Origin: an uncultured Dialister sp.
Lineage (GTDB): Bacteria; Bacillota_C; Negativicutes; Veillonellales; Dialisteraceae
Reading direction: 5' to 3'
DNA length: 64,000 nucleotides
Assembly (NCBI GenBank): GCA_900557365.1
Contig: UPXR01000003.1
Coordinates: 1 to 64,000, forward strand
Made by a program: the position numbers and the translations under genes. Numbering within the stretch: the first letter of the stretch is position 1; the number at the start of each line of letters is the position of its first letter. The notes beneath the pieces were generated by a model, which saw nothing but the letters and a program-made list of their open reading frames with translations, ran no database searches and was not told the origin of the DNA. Shown here in pieces: positions 34,109 to 42,196 of this stretch.

Positions 34109-35452
34109 ATGGAAATAGTATTAGGTTTTCTTGTTCTCATGGTATGCCTGATCATGGGCATACGGCATGGCGGCATCGGTCTGGCTGCTATCAGCGGCAT
34201 CGGGCTCGTTGTCTATACATTTATTTTCGGCTATAAACCCGGCAAACCCCCGATCGATGTCATGCTCACCATTATGGCTGTCGTTACCTGTGCCGGCTTT
34301 CTGCAGGCATCCGGCGGTCTGACCGTTATGCTCAAATACGCAGAAAAATTTTTGCGCAATAACCCGAAGCATGTTACGATCTTCGCTCCCATAACGACCT
34401 GGTTCCTGACCGTATTATGCGGTACCGGCCATGTAGTTTACACCATGTTCCCGATCATTTATGACATTGCCATCAAACAGGGCATCCGTCCGGAAAGACC
34501 GATGGCGGTTTCTTCCATCGCTTCTCAGATGGGCATTTGCGCATCCCCCGTTTCCGTTGCAGTTGTTTCCGTTGTCGGCTTCATGGCTGCTACCGGTCAT
34601 CAGTACAGCATTCTTCAGATTCTGGCAATTTCTATCCCTGCTACCTTCATCGGTGTACTCTTTGCAGCTGCATGGAGCTATCGCCGCGGCAAGGATCTCG
34701 CTGACGATCCGGAATTCCAGAAACTCATCCAGGATCCGGAACAGAAAGAATATGTATACGGAAATACGGAAAGCCTCTTGGATAAACATTTGCCGTCTTC
34801 CTACTATCATGCTACTCTGATTTTCTTTATCGGCATCCTTGTCATTGCCGTACTCGGCAATTTCCCGTCCCTCCTTCCGGCATTCGCCGCTAAGGCAGGT
34901 GCAGCTCCCAAGCCGATTTCCATGACAGTCGTCATTCAGATGATCATGCTCCTCGTCAGCGCACTGATTCTTCTTCTTTGCAAAACAAAGGCCAAAGACG
35001 TCGGAGGCAGCCAGGTTTTCCGTTCCGGTGTTGTTGCCCTGATTTCCGTTTACGGCGTTGCATGGATGGCTGATACCTATTTTGCTAACCATATGGGAAT
35101 CCTGAAAACTTTCCTCGGCAATGCAGTACAGTCTTACCCCTTCGCTTATGCACTGGTTCTCTTCCTGACCTCCAAACTGGTCAATTCTCAGGCAGCTGCA
35201 ATCGCCATTGTTATGCCGATTGCTCTGAATGTCGGCATGGATCCGCTTCTGATTCTGTCCTTCATTCCTGCATGCTACGCTTACTTCTTCCTCCCGACCT
35301 ATCCGTCGGATCTGGCCTGCATCGGCTTTGACCGTTCCGGCACAACCAGAATCGGCAAATTCGTATTGAACCACAGCTTCATGATGCCTGGTCTGATCGG
35401 CGTATTTACGGCCTGCGTAGCCGGTTACCTCATTGTTCACACCATGCTGTAA
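34109..35452 (+). CDS. dcuA: Anaerobic C4-dicarboxylate transporter (DcuA/DcuB family)
   Basis: Inner-membrane carrier for uptake or exchange of fumarate, malate, aspartate and succinate in anaerobes. It has 447 residues with ten or more hydrophobic segments. The opening MEIVLGFLVLMVCLIMGIRHGGIGLA and the blocks GTGHVVYTMFPIIYDIA, SQMGICASPVSVA and FFLPTYPSDLACIGFDRSGTTRIGKFVLNHSF match the family. AGGAGG lies five bases before ATG. Single gene with its own promoter and terminator. It fits succinate-type fermentation, given the mutase and CoA-transferase genes elsewhere in the window. DcuA versus DcuB cannot be decided. Confidence 0.94.
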   Translation: MEIVLGFLVLMVCLIMGIRHGGIGLAAISGIGLVVYTFIFGYKPGKPPIDVMLTIMAVVTCAGFLQASGGLTVMLKYAEKFLRNNPKHVTIFAPITTWFLTVLCGTGHVVYTMFPIIYDIAIKQGIRPERPMAVSSIASQMGICASPVSVAVVSVVGFMAATGHQYSILQILAISIPATFIGVLFAAAWSYRRGKDLADDPEFQKLIQDPEQKEYVYGNTESLLDKHLPSSYYHATLIFFIGILVIAVLGNFPSLLPAFAAKAGAAPKPISMTVVIQMIMLLVSALILLLCKTKAKDVGGSQVFRSGVVALISVYGVAWMADTYFANHMGILKTFLGNAVQSYPFAYALVLFLTSKLVNSQAAAIAIVMPIALNVGMDPLLILSFIPACYAYFFLPTYPSDLACIGFDRSGTTRIGKFVLNHSFMMPGLIGVFTACVAGYLIVHTML

Positions 35453-35498
35453 CCTTTTTTTGCAGACACAGTAAGTTCGATTCAATCTCTAATCAAAT

Positions 35499-35541
35499 GA
35501 AAAAGACGGATTTTCCCCAAAAAGAAATCCGTCTTTTTGTT
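35499..35541 (+). terminator. Terminator of dcuA
   Basis: AAAAAGACGGATTT pairs with AAATCCGTCTTTTT around an 11-base loop. Bases 35542-35681 after it contain nothing I recognise. Confidence 0.9.
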
Positions 35542-35681
35542 TTGCCTGATTATTATTTTGCTGACAGCATTCACATATATAATCCTGACATGATGCATAC
35601 ATCTCCGATCTGAAGTGCCTCCCCTGCTTTCCATATAAAGCTCCCCGTATATCCGGATCAAACGGCTATGCACTCTCTTTC

Positions 35682-35710
35682 TTGCATATACATTGATTTT
35701 CCTTTATACT
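35682..35710 (+). promoter_or_regulatory. Promoter of sstT
   Basis: TTGCAT (35682-35687), a 17-base spacer and TATACT (35705-35710), 37 bases before the TTG start. Confidence 0.65.
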
Positions 35711-35747
35711 TGAAACCTGTACACTGATTTTCAAAAGGAGATATTCA

Positions 35748-36983
35748 TTGTCTTTATTTCAAACCATTCTTTTAAAAATACAGCAGCTCAAGCTGATTCA
35801 CTGCATTATCCTGGGCCTGTTTACCGGTATCCTTCTGGCCGTATTTTTCCCGCCTGCCGTGCCTGCCCTGAAGATTTTCGGAGAGCTTTTTGTAAAGGCA
35901 CTGAAAAGTGTAGCGCCGGTCCTCGTCTTTTTCCTGGTAATGAGTGCCCTGTCGAAGAAACCGCAGGGAAAAGGGAAGTCCATGAGCCGCATCATGACAT
36001 TTTATCTGTCCAGCACTCTCCTTGCCTCCATCACGGGAGTCACCTATTCTTTTCTGTTTCCTACAACTCTGGTTCTGAATCTTCCCGCAGACATCCATGC
36101 AGCAGCGCCTCCTGCGGGAATCCGGGAAGTTATCCTGAATCTGATCATGAGCATCATCGACAATCCGGTCCATGCCGTTCTGAGTGCCAATTATATTTCC
36201 ATCCTCACCTGGGCTGTCGTTTTCGGACTGGCCCTTCGTACCGTTGAAAACGAATCTTTAAAGCAGTTCCTTGATGATACGTCCAAAGCCGTCACGCAGG
36301 CAGTAACCTGGATCATCCGGCTTGCGCCCTTCGGCATTATGGGGCTGGTTGCAGATTCCGTGGGAAATGCAGGGCTCTCCGCCCTTCTGGGCTATCTGCA
36401 GCTGCTGACTGTCCTGATCGGCGCCTATGCAACGGTAGCCTTTGTCATCAATCCGTTCATCGTCTTCCTTCGGACCCGGCGCAATCCGTATCCGCTTGTT
36501 TTCCGGGCCCTTCGGGAAAGCGGGGTCTATGCTTTCTTTACCCGAAGCAGCGCTGCCAATATTCCGGTCAACCTGACGCTGTGCAAAAGGATGGGCCTGA
36601 ATCCCGATATATACACCATTTCTATTCCCCTGGGTGCAGCAGTCAATACGGCAGGAGCAGCCGTTACGATTTCCGTTCTTTCACTGGCAGCGGCTCATAC
36701 GATGCATATTTCCGTGGATCTTCCCACCGCGCTGCTCCTCTGTCTCATTGCTGCTGTCGGAGCGTCCGGTTCTTCCGGAGTAGCCGGCGGCTCTCTTCTG
36801 CTGGTCCCTGTGGCCTGTGCTTCTTTCGGCATCAATAATGACATTGCCATGCAGGTAGTCGGTGTCGGCTTCATCATCTCTGTTCTGGAGGATTCCTGTG
36901 AAACCGCGCTGAATTCTTCCTCAGATGTAGTCTTTACGGCTGCAGCGGAATGGGAGCAGCAGAGAAAAGTCATGTCCCGCTGA
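35748..36983 (+). CDS. sstT: Serine/threonine:sodium symporter SstT
   Basis: DAACS-family sodium-coupled uptake of serine and threonine. The 411-residue protein carries the diagnostic re-entrant stretch FTRSSAANIPVNLTLCKRMGL, near identical to the E. coli SstT signature, and a Gly/Ser-rich GASGSSGVAGGSLLLVPVA block. TTG at 35748 is the start, with AAGGAG seven bases upstream. It is transcribed alone. It differs clearly from the T-box-controlled DAACS gene at 5461, which lacks the SSAANIPVN signature. Confidence 0.94.
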   Translation: MSLFQTILLKIQQLKLIHCIILGLFTGILLAVFFPPAVPALKIFGELFVKALKSVAPVLVFFLVMSALSKKPQGKGKSMSRIMTFYLSSTLLASITGVTYSFLFPTTLVLNLPADIHAAAPPAGIREVILNLIMSIIDNPVHAVLSANYISILTWAVVFGLALRTVENESLKQFLDDTSKAVTQAVTWIIRLAPFGIMGLVADSVGNAGLSALLGYLQLLTVLIGAYATVAFVINPFIVFLRTRRNPYPLVFRALRESGVYAFFTRSSAANIPVNLTLCKRMGLNPDIYTISIPLGAAVNTAGAAVTISVLSLAAAHTMHISVDLPTALLLCLIAAVGASGSSGVAGGSLLLVPVACASFGINNDIAMQVVGVGFIISVLEDSCETALNSSSDVVFTAAAEWEQQRKVMSR

Positions 36984-36998
36984 TGATTTCCTGCATAC

Positions 36999-37034
36999 AA
37001 AAAACGGCTGAGAATATTTGTTCTCAGCCGTTTT
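36999..37034. terminator. Bidirectional terminator between sstT and flavoredoxin
   Basis: Perfect stem ACGGCTGAGAA/TTCTCAGCCGT around a six-base loop, with an A-run on the left and TTTT on the right. The minus-strand T-run is the stronger one. Confidence 0.85.
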
Positions 37035-37056
37035 CCATGCCTGAAAAACTCTGTTT

Positions 37057-37572
37057 TTATTCTTTCACCAGAACCTTTACGATTTCTCCGAGATAGGCAC
37101 TGTGATTGTTCCCTGCCTGTTTTCCGCTGTTCCACCGTTCATAGACTTCCCGATCGGTATAGCATTCTTCCTTCATTTCATGGGTGTAAATCTTTCTGCA
37201 GATCAGGATCAGATGCGCTTCCTCCACTCCGGCAGAAAATTCATCCGGAAAATACGGATGAAGTCCGCTTCCCGCAAATTTATCTTCATTTCTTCCGGAA
37301 TGGGAGCCCAAATAGGATTCCTGCGGTTTATAGACCTCCGGCAAAAAGGACAGTGTAAAGTAATCCTGCGCATCCAGGATTTCCTTCGTATACCGGCTCT
37401 GCCGGATATAGACAGTGACAACGGGTTTTCTCCAGAGAACGCCGAATCCGCCCCAGGTAACAAGCATGGGGTTGCATTTCTTTTCATTGCCGGCAGTAAC
37501 GATGCAGTATTTTTTCAGATCCGTAAAAGGATTCAGTTTGAGTTCTTCCACAGAAATTTCTTTAAATGCCAT
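37057..37572 (-). CDS. Flavin reductase / flavoredoxin-like protein
   Basis: A 171-residue FMN-binding split-barrel protein of the flavin reductase-like family. Seen are NPMLVTWGGFGVLWRKPVVTVYIRQSRYT (FMN-contacting region), FTLSFL and GSHSGRNEDKF. Such proteins act as flavin reductases or flavoredoxins in electron transfer. It lies 62 bases downstream of the alaX-like gene in the same direction and probably shares its transcript. Donor and acceptor unknown. Confidence 0.88.
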   Translation of the reverse strand: MAFKEISVEELKLNPFTDLKKYCIVTAGNEKKCNPMLVTWGGFGVLWRKPVVTVYIRQSRYTKEILDAQDYFTLSFLPEVYKPQESYLGSHSGRNEDKFAGSGLHPYFPDEFSAGVEEAHLILICRKIYTHEMKEECYTDREVYERWNSGKQAGNNHSAYLGEIVKVLVKE

Positions 37573-37634
37573 AACAGTGTCTCCTTGCTTTGCTCTTTCT
37601 TATATCCGGTTCTGTCTGACGAAACAGAAACGAT

Positions 37635-38816
37635 TCATGATTCTTTCCCCTGCAGCTTCTCATCTGCTTCCCGGCAGATCATGACTGCTTCATCCACTGT
37701 GCATCGGAAAGAGCCCTGAATGATATCTTTTCCGCCGCCCCGGCCGTTCAGGCGCCGGTTCCAGTCCTTGGCCGCTTCTTTCAGATCCAGGCAGGGACTT
37801 CCGACAGCATAGTTCAGTACGCCCTCTTCCTTTCTGGAAAGTACGAATATGATTTCCGCTTTTTTCTTTTCAAGCAGATATTCACAGAATTTACGTATTT
37901 CTGCGGCGGCCATATCCTCCTCATAGAAAAGAACTGCCTTCTGGCCCTGCGGAATCACCGCTGCCTCCGCCTCAAAATACCGGCGGTTGGATTCATTCAG
38001 CTTCTGCTTAAGTGCCTCTTTTTCCTGCTCCGCTTTTTCAACAGCTTCTCCTGTCTCCAAAGGCTTTACAGAATACCGTACTGCCAGGTTCTTGTTGAGG
38101 TCATAAATCTGATCCAGATATTTTAATGCTCTTCTTCCGCAGACCAGCTCAATGCGGACACCGCCCTTGTGATTTGCCAGCGACAGTACCTTGAGCAGAC
38201 CGATTTCCCCTGCTCTTGCCACATGGGTCCCGCAGCAGGCGCAGATGTCTCCGCCGGGGAATTCCACGATACGCACCTTTCCGGTCAGCTCAATTTTGCT
38301 GCGGTAGTCCAGAACCTTCAATTCTTCCTGAGACGGATACGTAATTTTTGTTTCCTGATTTTCATAAATCAGTTCGTTGGCCTGTCTTTCGATTTCCAGT
38401 GCATCCTCATAGGTCATGGGCCCACTGAAATCCACGGTGACAATATCATCCAGATGAAATCCTACATTATCGTAGCCGAATTTTTTGTGTACCAGTCCGG
38501 AATAAATATGTTCTCCGGAATGCTGCTGCATCAGATCAAACCGGCGCTCCCAGTCAATTTTTCCGTGAACGGTTTTCCCTTCTTCCATCGGACGGTCGGT
38601 ATAATGCACGACAGCTCCCTCCCGTCTTTTTACATCCTTTACGGGAATATCATCCAGGAATCCATGATCAGCGGGCTGTCCGCCGCCTTCCGGATAAAAG
38701 GCCGTATCGGACAGAATAATTTCATATCCTTTTTTCCCTTCCCGGCACTGCAGTACCTTTGCATCGAATTCTTTCCGATAGGCATCCTTATAAAAAAGTT
38801 CATTCATTTCTTCCAC
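37635..38816 (-). CDS. AlaX-type alanyl-tRNA editing protein with DHHA1 domain
   Basis: A 393-residue protein homologous to the C-terminal half of alanyl-tRNA synthetase. Residues 1-240 are the editing domain with zinc/catalytic motifs QQHSGEH and CACCGTHV. After a helical linker (about 260-300) comes a DHHA1 domain ending in the Gly-rich NGRGGGKDIIQGS. It hydrolyses Ser-tRNA-Ala or Gly-tRNA-Ala in trans, as known for long AlaX proteins. GTG at 38816 is the start: GAGGAG lies eight bases before it, whereas the ATG at 38807 has no placed site. Confidence 0.92.
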   Translation of the reverse strand: MEEMNELFYKDAYRKEFDAKVLQCREGKKGYEIILSDTAFYPEGGGQPADHGFLDDIPVKDVKRREGAVVHYTDRPMEEGKTVHGKIDWERRFDLMQQHSGEHIYSGLVHKKFGYDNVGFHLDDIVTVDFSGPMTYEDALEIERQANELIYENQETKITYPSQEELKVLDYRSKIELTGKVRIVEFPGGDICACCGTHVARAGEIGLLKVLSLANHKGGVRIELVCGRRALKYLDQIYDLNKNLAVRYSVKPLETGEAVEKAEQEKEALKQKLNESNRRYFEAEAAVIPQGQKAVLFYEEDMAAAEIRKFCEYLLEKKKAEIIFVLSRKEEGVLNYAVGSPCLDLKEAAKDWNRRLNGRGGGKDIIQGSFRCTVDEAVMICREADEKLQGKES

Positions 38817-38875
38817 TGTATCAGCTCCTCTGCATAATAGTGTCTGATTCATTGTATCATGAATGCTCTTTTTTG

Positions 38876-38964
38876 CGAAAAAAAGCAGCTCTGTCTGCAA
38901 AGAGGACTCTCCGATGCTGTCCGCATGCGGATTTGATTCCTGTTCACCGGCAGAGCCGCTTTTT
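38876..38964 (-). terminator. Terminator after the livK pair
   Basis: On the minus strand, AAAAAGCGGCTCTG and CAGAGCTGCTTTTTTT pair across about 57 bases that contain a smaller TCCGCATGCGGA stem. Located about 50 bases after the second livK stop. The long loop lowers confidence. Confidence 0.55.
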
Positions 38965-39015
38965 ATTCCCCGTTCTTTCCCTCTCGGGAGGCGGATTTTC
39001 TGTCAGAGTTCCTGA

Positions 39016-40173
39016 TCAGATATAGGGTACCCATTTTCCGTCTTTTACAATGAGCACATCCATATCCATGACGGGATCACGATCTTCATTGAAGGAGAAT
39101 TTTCCCGTAGCACCTTCGAAATCCCGGATCTGTGCCAGTGCATCGCGGTACTTTTTCCGGTCCGTGGTCGTGCCGGAATTTTCCAGAGCTTGATGCATGA
39201 TATAGAATGCATCGTAAGCCTGTGCAGCGAACTGGTCCGGTTCATGGCCGTATTTTTCCGTATAGGCTTTCACAAAATGCTTTGCCTTTTCACTGTCCCG
39301 GTTCGGGTTCCATGGAGTGGAAACCAGAGTTCCTTCCGCCGCTTCTCCCGCGAGCTTGATGTAGGTCGGGCCGTTGAAACCGTTGTTGCCGATAATGGGC
39401 TGGGTCATCCCCATTTCACGGGCTTTCTTTACAATCAGCGCACCTTCCGTATACAGTCCGGCAATGCAGATAATGTCCGGATTGGCAGCCTGGATTTTCG
39501 TCAGCTGTGCGGAGAAATCGGTATCCTTGTCGGCAAAGGTTTCCGTAGCCACCACGGGAATTCCCATTTCCTTAAAGGTTTTCTGATAGGTTTCGTTTTC
39601 CCCTACCAGCTGGTCATTATTATGGGAATACATGACAGCAGCCGTTTTGAAGCCTATCTTTTCATGAGCCTTTTTCAGCGTAATGGGAATGGCAATCTTT
39701 CCCGGAACGGCATTACGGAAGCTGCAGTCACCGATTTCCGTAATTTTCGGAGCGGTGGTAGAACTGCCCATAACAGCAACGCCTGCTTTCTGCGCCAGCG
39801 GACCGGCGGCAAACATTTCCCCGCTGGTCATGGTTCCCTGAATAGCCAGGACCTTATCCTGATTGATCAAACGGTTAAATGCGTTAATCGCTTCCGATTT
39901 GTTGAGCTTGCTGTCATAAGTAATGAGATCGATTTTAATCTTCGTATTGGGGTCCTTATTGATTTCCTCAATAGCCAGTTCTCCCCCTTCTTTCTGGGAC
40001 TGACCGTAAGCAGCACCCGGACCGGTATAAGCGGTAACAAAACCGAACTTTGCCGTATTTTTTGCATCAGCTGTTCCGTTTCCGGAAGATTTCTCCCCGC
40101 CGCATCCTGCGGTCATTCCCATAACGGTCATTCCGATAATTGCTGCCGTGATTGCCTTCTTCCAATTCTTCAT
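39016..40173 (-). CDS. livK: Branched-chain amino acid ABC binding lipoprotein (copy 2)
   Basis: Substrate-binding protein of 385 residues with a lipoprotein signal peptide (MTAGCGGE) and a Leu/Ile/Val-binding fold. Visible are KFGFVTAYTGPGAAYGQSQKEGGELAIEEIN, VLAIQGTMTSGEMFAAGPLAQKAGV, GIPVVATETFADKDTDFSAQLTKI and GNNGFNGPTYIKLAGEAAEGT. It is about 75-80 percent identical to the next gene upstream by eye, so it arose by tandem duplication. No livHMGF genes follow. The 276-base gap to copy 1 contains no promoter or terminator that I can see, so it probably depends on the same Leu T-box transcript. Confidence 0.9.
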   Translation of the reverse strand: MKNWKKAITAAIIGMTVMGMTAGCGGEKSSGNGTADAKNTAKFGFVTAYTGPGAAYGQSQKEGGELAIEEINKDPNTKIKIDLITYDSKLNKSEAINAFNRLINQDKVLAIQGTMTSGEMFAAGPLAQKAGVAVMGSSTTAPKITEIGDCSFRNAVPGKIAIPITLKKAHEKIGFKTAAVMYSHNNDQLVGENETYQKTFKEMGIPVVATETFADKDTDFSAQLTKIQAANPDIICIAGLYTEGALIVKKAREMGMTQPIIGNNGFNGPTYIKLAGEAAEGTLVSTPWNPNRDSEKAKHFVKAYTEKYGHEPDQFAAQAYDAFYIMHQALENSGTTTDRKKYRDALAQIRDFEGATGKFSFNEDRDPVMDMDVLIVKDGKWVPYI

Positions 40174-40449
40174 CTTTTTCTCCTGTCCTTCCCTGAACTC
40201 TGTAATTTCTGCTGATCATCCATGAAAACGGCCTGTCGGAAAATATGTTTTCTCCCATACTTCTGATCTCTTCGGTTTGCCTTTTTCCGCCGTTTCCCGT
40301 TTTTTGAGGGACTTCTTCCTGTTTTGCGAAGCCCTCCGCTTCTTTCCTGCTATGCTGCTATTCTTCTTTCCTCCAGGGGCCGCCGCTTTCTTCCTGCCGA
40401 TCGGCCCTGTCTTTCCTTTCGAACGAAAATGATTTTCCTTCCCGTCTAA

Positions 40450-41610
40450 TCAGGCAAAGGGTACCCATTTCCCGTCTTTGACAACGAGAACCGCCAGATC
40501 CATGACAGGATCTCTGTTTTCATCAAAGGAGAAGGTCCCTGTTGCCCCTTCGAAATTCCTGACTGCTGCAAGAGCGTCACGGAATTTCTTCCGGTCAGTG
40601 GTACTGCCCGACTGTTCTACGGCCTGATGCATAATGTAGAATGCATCATAGGTCTGTGCTGCAAACTGATCCGGTTCATGACCGTATTTTGCCACAAAGG
40701 CCTTACGGAATGCCTGAGCTTTTTCACTCTTCCTGTCCGGATCCCACGGAGTGGCAACCATGGTGCCCTCCGCAGCAGCACCGGCCTGTTCGATATAAGC
40801 CGGCCCGTTGAAACCATTATTTCCGATAATGGGCTGGGTCATCCCCATTTCACGGGCCTTCTTCGCAATGAGCGCTCCTTCCTGATAGAATCCGGCAATG
40901 CAGATTACATCCGGATTGGCCGCCTGAATATTGGTGAGCTGTGCAGAGAAGTCTGCATCCTTATCGGCAAAGGTTTCCGTAGCCACGACCGGGATTCCCA
41001 TTTCCTTGAAGGTATCCTGATAAATCTGATTTTCTCCGACCATCTGGTCATTGTTGTTGGAGTACATGACTGCGGCAGTCTTGAATCCCAGTTTGTCATG
41101 GGCTTTCCGGACTGTGGTAGGAATGGCCAGTTTCCCGGGGATCGCATTCCGGAAAATGTAATCGCCGATATCCGTGACCTTCGGGGCAGTGATGCTTGTT
41201 CCCATAACCGGTACCTTAGCCTGCTGGGCAATCGGACCGGCTGCAAATACTTCACCGCTGGTCATCGGCCCCTGGATGGCCAAAACTTTATCCTGCTCGA
41301 TCAGACGTTTGAATGCATTGATAGCTTCTGCCTTGTTCAGCTTGGTGTCATAAGTAATCAGATCGATTTTGATTTTCGTCTTCGGATCTTTATTGATCTC
41401 TTCCACAGCCAGCTCTGCGCCTTCCTTTTCTGCCTGGCCGTAAGCGGCACCGGGTCCGGTATAGGCAGTCACGAAGCCGAACTTTGCGGTATTTCCCGCA
41501 TCGGCGGCTCCGCTCGATGCAGCTTTCTTCTCTCCGCCGCAGCCTGCCATCAGGCCTGCTGCCGCTGTTATTGCGATTGCTGCCGTAACTGCTTTCTTCC
41601 AATTTTTCAT
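40450..41610 (-). CDS. livK: Branched-chain amino acid ABC binding lipoprotein (copy 1)
   Basis: Substrate-binding protein of 386 residues: lipoprotein signal with LMAGCGGE, then the LivK-type two-lobe fold. It shares long identical blocks with copy 2, such as AKFGFVTAYTGPGAAYGQ and GMTQPIIGNNGFNGP. The ATG at 41610 follows AGGAG by eight bases. It is directly behind a T-box with a leucine specifier, which supports branched-chain amino acid (leucine) as ligand. The permease and ATPase genes must lie elsewhere. Confidence 0.92.
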   Translation of the reverse strand: MKNWKKAVTAAIAITAAAGLMAGCGGEKKAASSGAADAGNTAKFGFVTAYTGPGAAYGQAEKEGAELAVEEINKDPKTKIKIDLITYDTKLNKAEAINAFKRLIEQDKVLAIQGPMTSGEVFAAGPIAQQAKVPVMGTSITAPKVTDIGDYIFRNAIPGKLAIPTTVRKAHDKLGFKTAAVMYSNNNDQMVGENQIYQDTFKEMGIPVVATETFADKDADFSAQLTNIQAANPDVICIAGFYQEGALIAKKAREMGMTQPIIGNNGFNGPAYIEQAGAAAEGTMVATPWDPDRKSEKAQAFRKAFVAKYGHEPDQFAAQTYDAFYIMHQAVEQSGSTTDRKKFRDALAAVRNFEGATGTFSFDENRDPVMDLAVLVVKDGKWVPFA

Positions 41611-41630
41611 CTGTCTGTCTCCTGCAAATA

Positions 41631-41955
41631 AAAATCCCCTGCCCATGGTTTCCCATGAGCAGGGGCGCTTTGCGCGGTACCACCCTGACTTGTCGCTCAG
41701 GGAGCCTGAATCTCTGCAGTGTACACAAAAGCCCCTATTTCCAAATGGAAATAGGGGCGAATCCGCGGTACCACCCTACATTATACTCAGGTTCCTATTC
41801 GTAACGTGAATGGACGTTTCCTCTTACTTGATTCGGAAGAACTGCTCACAGGTGAGTGTCGATAGTTTCTTGCTGCCGGCTTTCACCTTCCGCCGGCTCT
41901 CTGGAAGCTACAGGTACTATCTTTTTCCCGTTCAGCGCATTTGTTTATTGATGAT
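41631..41955 (-). promoter_or_regulatory. Leu-specific T-box with two antiterminator/terminator modules
   Basis: Read on the minus strand: one Stem I with AGAGAG (41897-41902) and specifier CTC (Leu) at 41854-41856, followed by ACCTGTGAG. Module 1 has T-box GGGTGGTACCGCG (41764-41776) and terminator GCCCCTATTTCC/GGAAATAGGGGC (41726-41758). Module 2 has T-box GGGTGGTACCGCG (41673-41685) and terminator CCCCTGC/GCAGGGG with inner CATGG stem and T-run (41631-41665). About 40 bases separate module 1's terminator from T-box 2, so there is no second Stem I. Confidence 0.9.
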
Positions 41956-41961
41956 GACCGT

Positions 41962-41990
41962 AGTATAATCCACGATACATGTTCTGTCAA
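41962..41990 (-). promoter_or_regulatory. Promoter of the livK T-box transcript
   Basis: On the minus strand, TTGACA (41985-41990), a 17-base spacer and TATACT (41962-41967). The start is predicted near 41955. Confidence 0.85.
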
Positions 41991-42056
41991 GAGTTTCCAT
42001 AAAATTTTATGATTTCTTCCGGCTCCGGATTATCATAGTGTTCCTATATAAAATAA

Positions 42057-42116
42057 AGCGCAGGAAAAGAAAAAGAAATCTGCCAATTTTTTGAAAAACT
42101 TCTTTTCCTGCGCTTC
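42057..42116. repeat. Long perfect hairpin upstream of the diacylglycerol-kinase-like gene
   Basis: AAGCGCAGGAAAAGAA (42057-42072) and TTCTTTTCCTGCGCTT (42101-42116) are perfect complements with a 28-base loop. A T-rich stretch follows on the plus strand. It lies upstream of the predicted promoter of the next gene and downstream of no annotated gene, so its job as a terminator is unexplained. Confidence 0.55.
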
Positions 42117-42144
42117 TTTTTATTTTTCTTTACACCTTTCTTTT

Positions 42145-42153
42145 TGATATAAT
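42145..42153 (+). promoter_or_regulatory. Extended -10 promoter of the diacylglycerol-kinase-like gene
   Basis: TGATATAAT (TGnTATAAT) with no convincing -35, 43 bases before the ATG. Confidence 0.5.
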
Positions 42154-42196
42154 GAAGAGCAAATCTGCATGATACAAAAACTTTACGGAGAAAGTC

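Noticed and set aside
40174..40449. A terminator or second T-box between the two livK genes
   Set aside because: A GAGGG/CCCTC hairpin exists, but on the coding strand it is followed by A rather than T, and no T-box motif or promoter is present.
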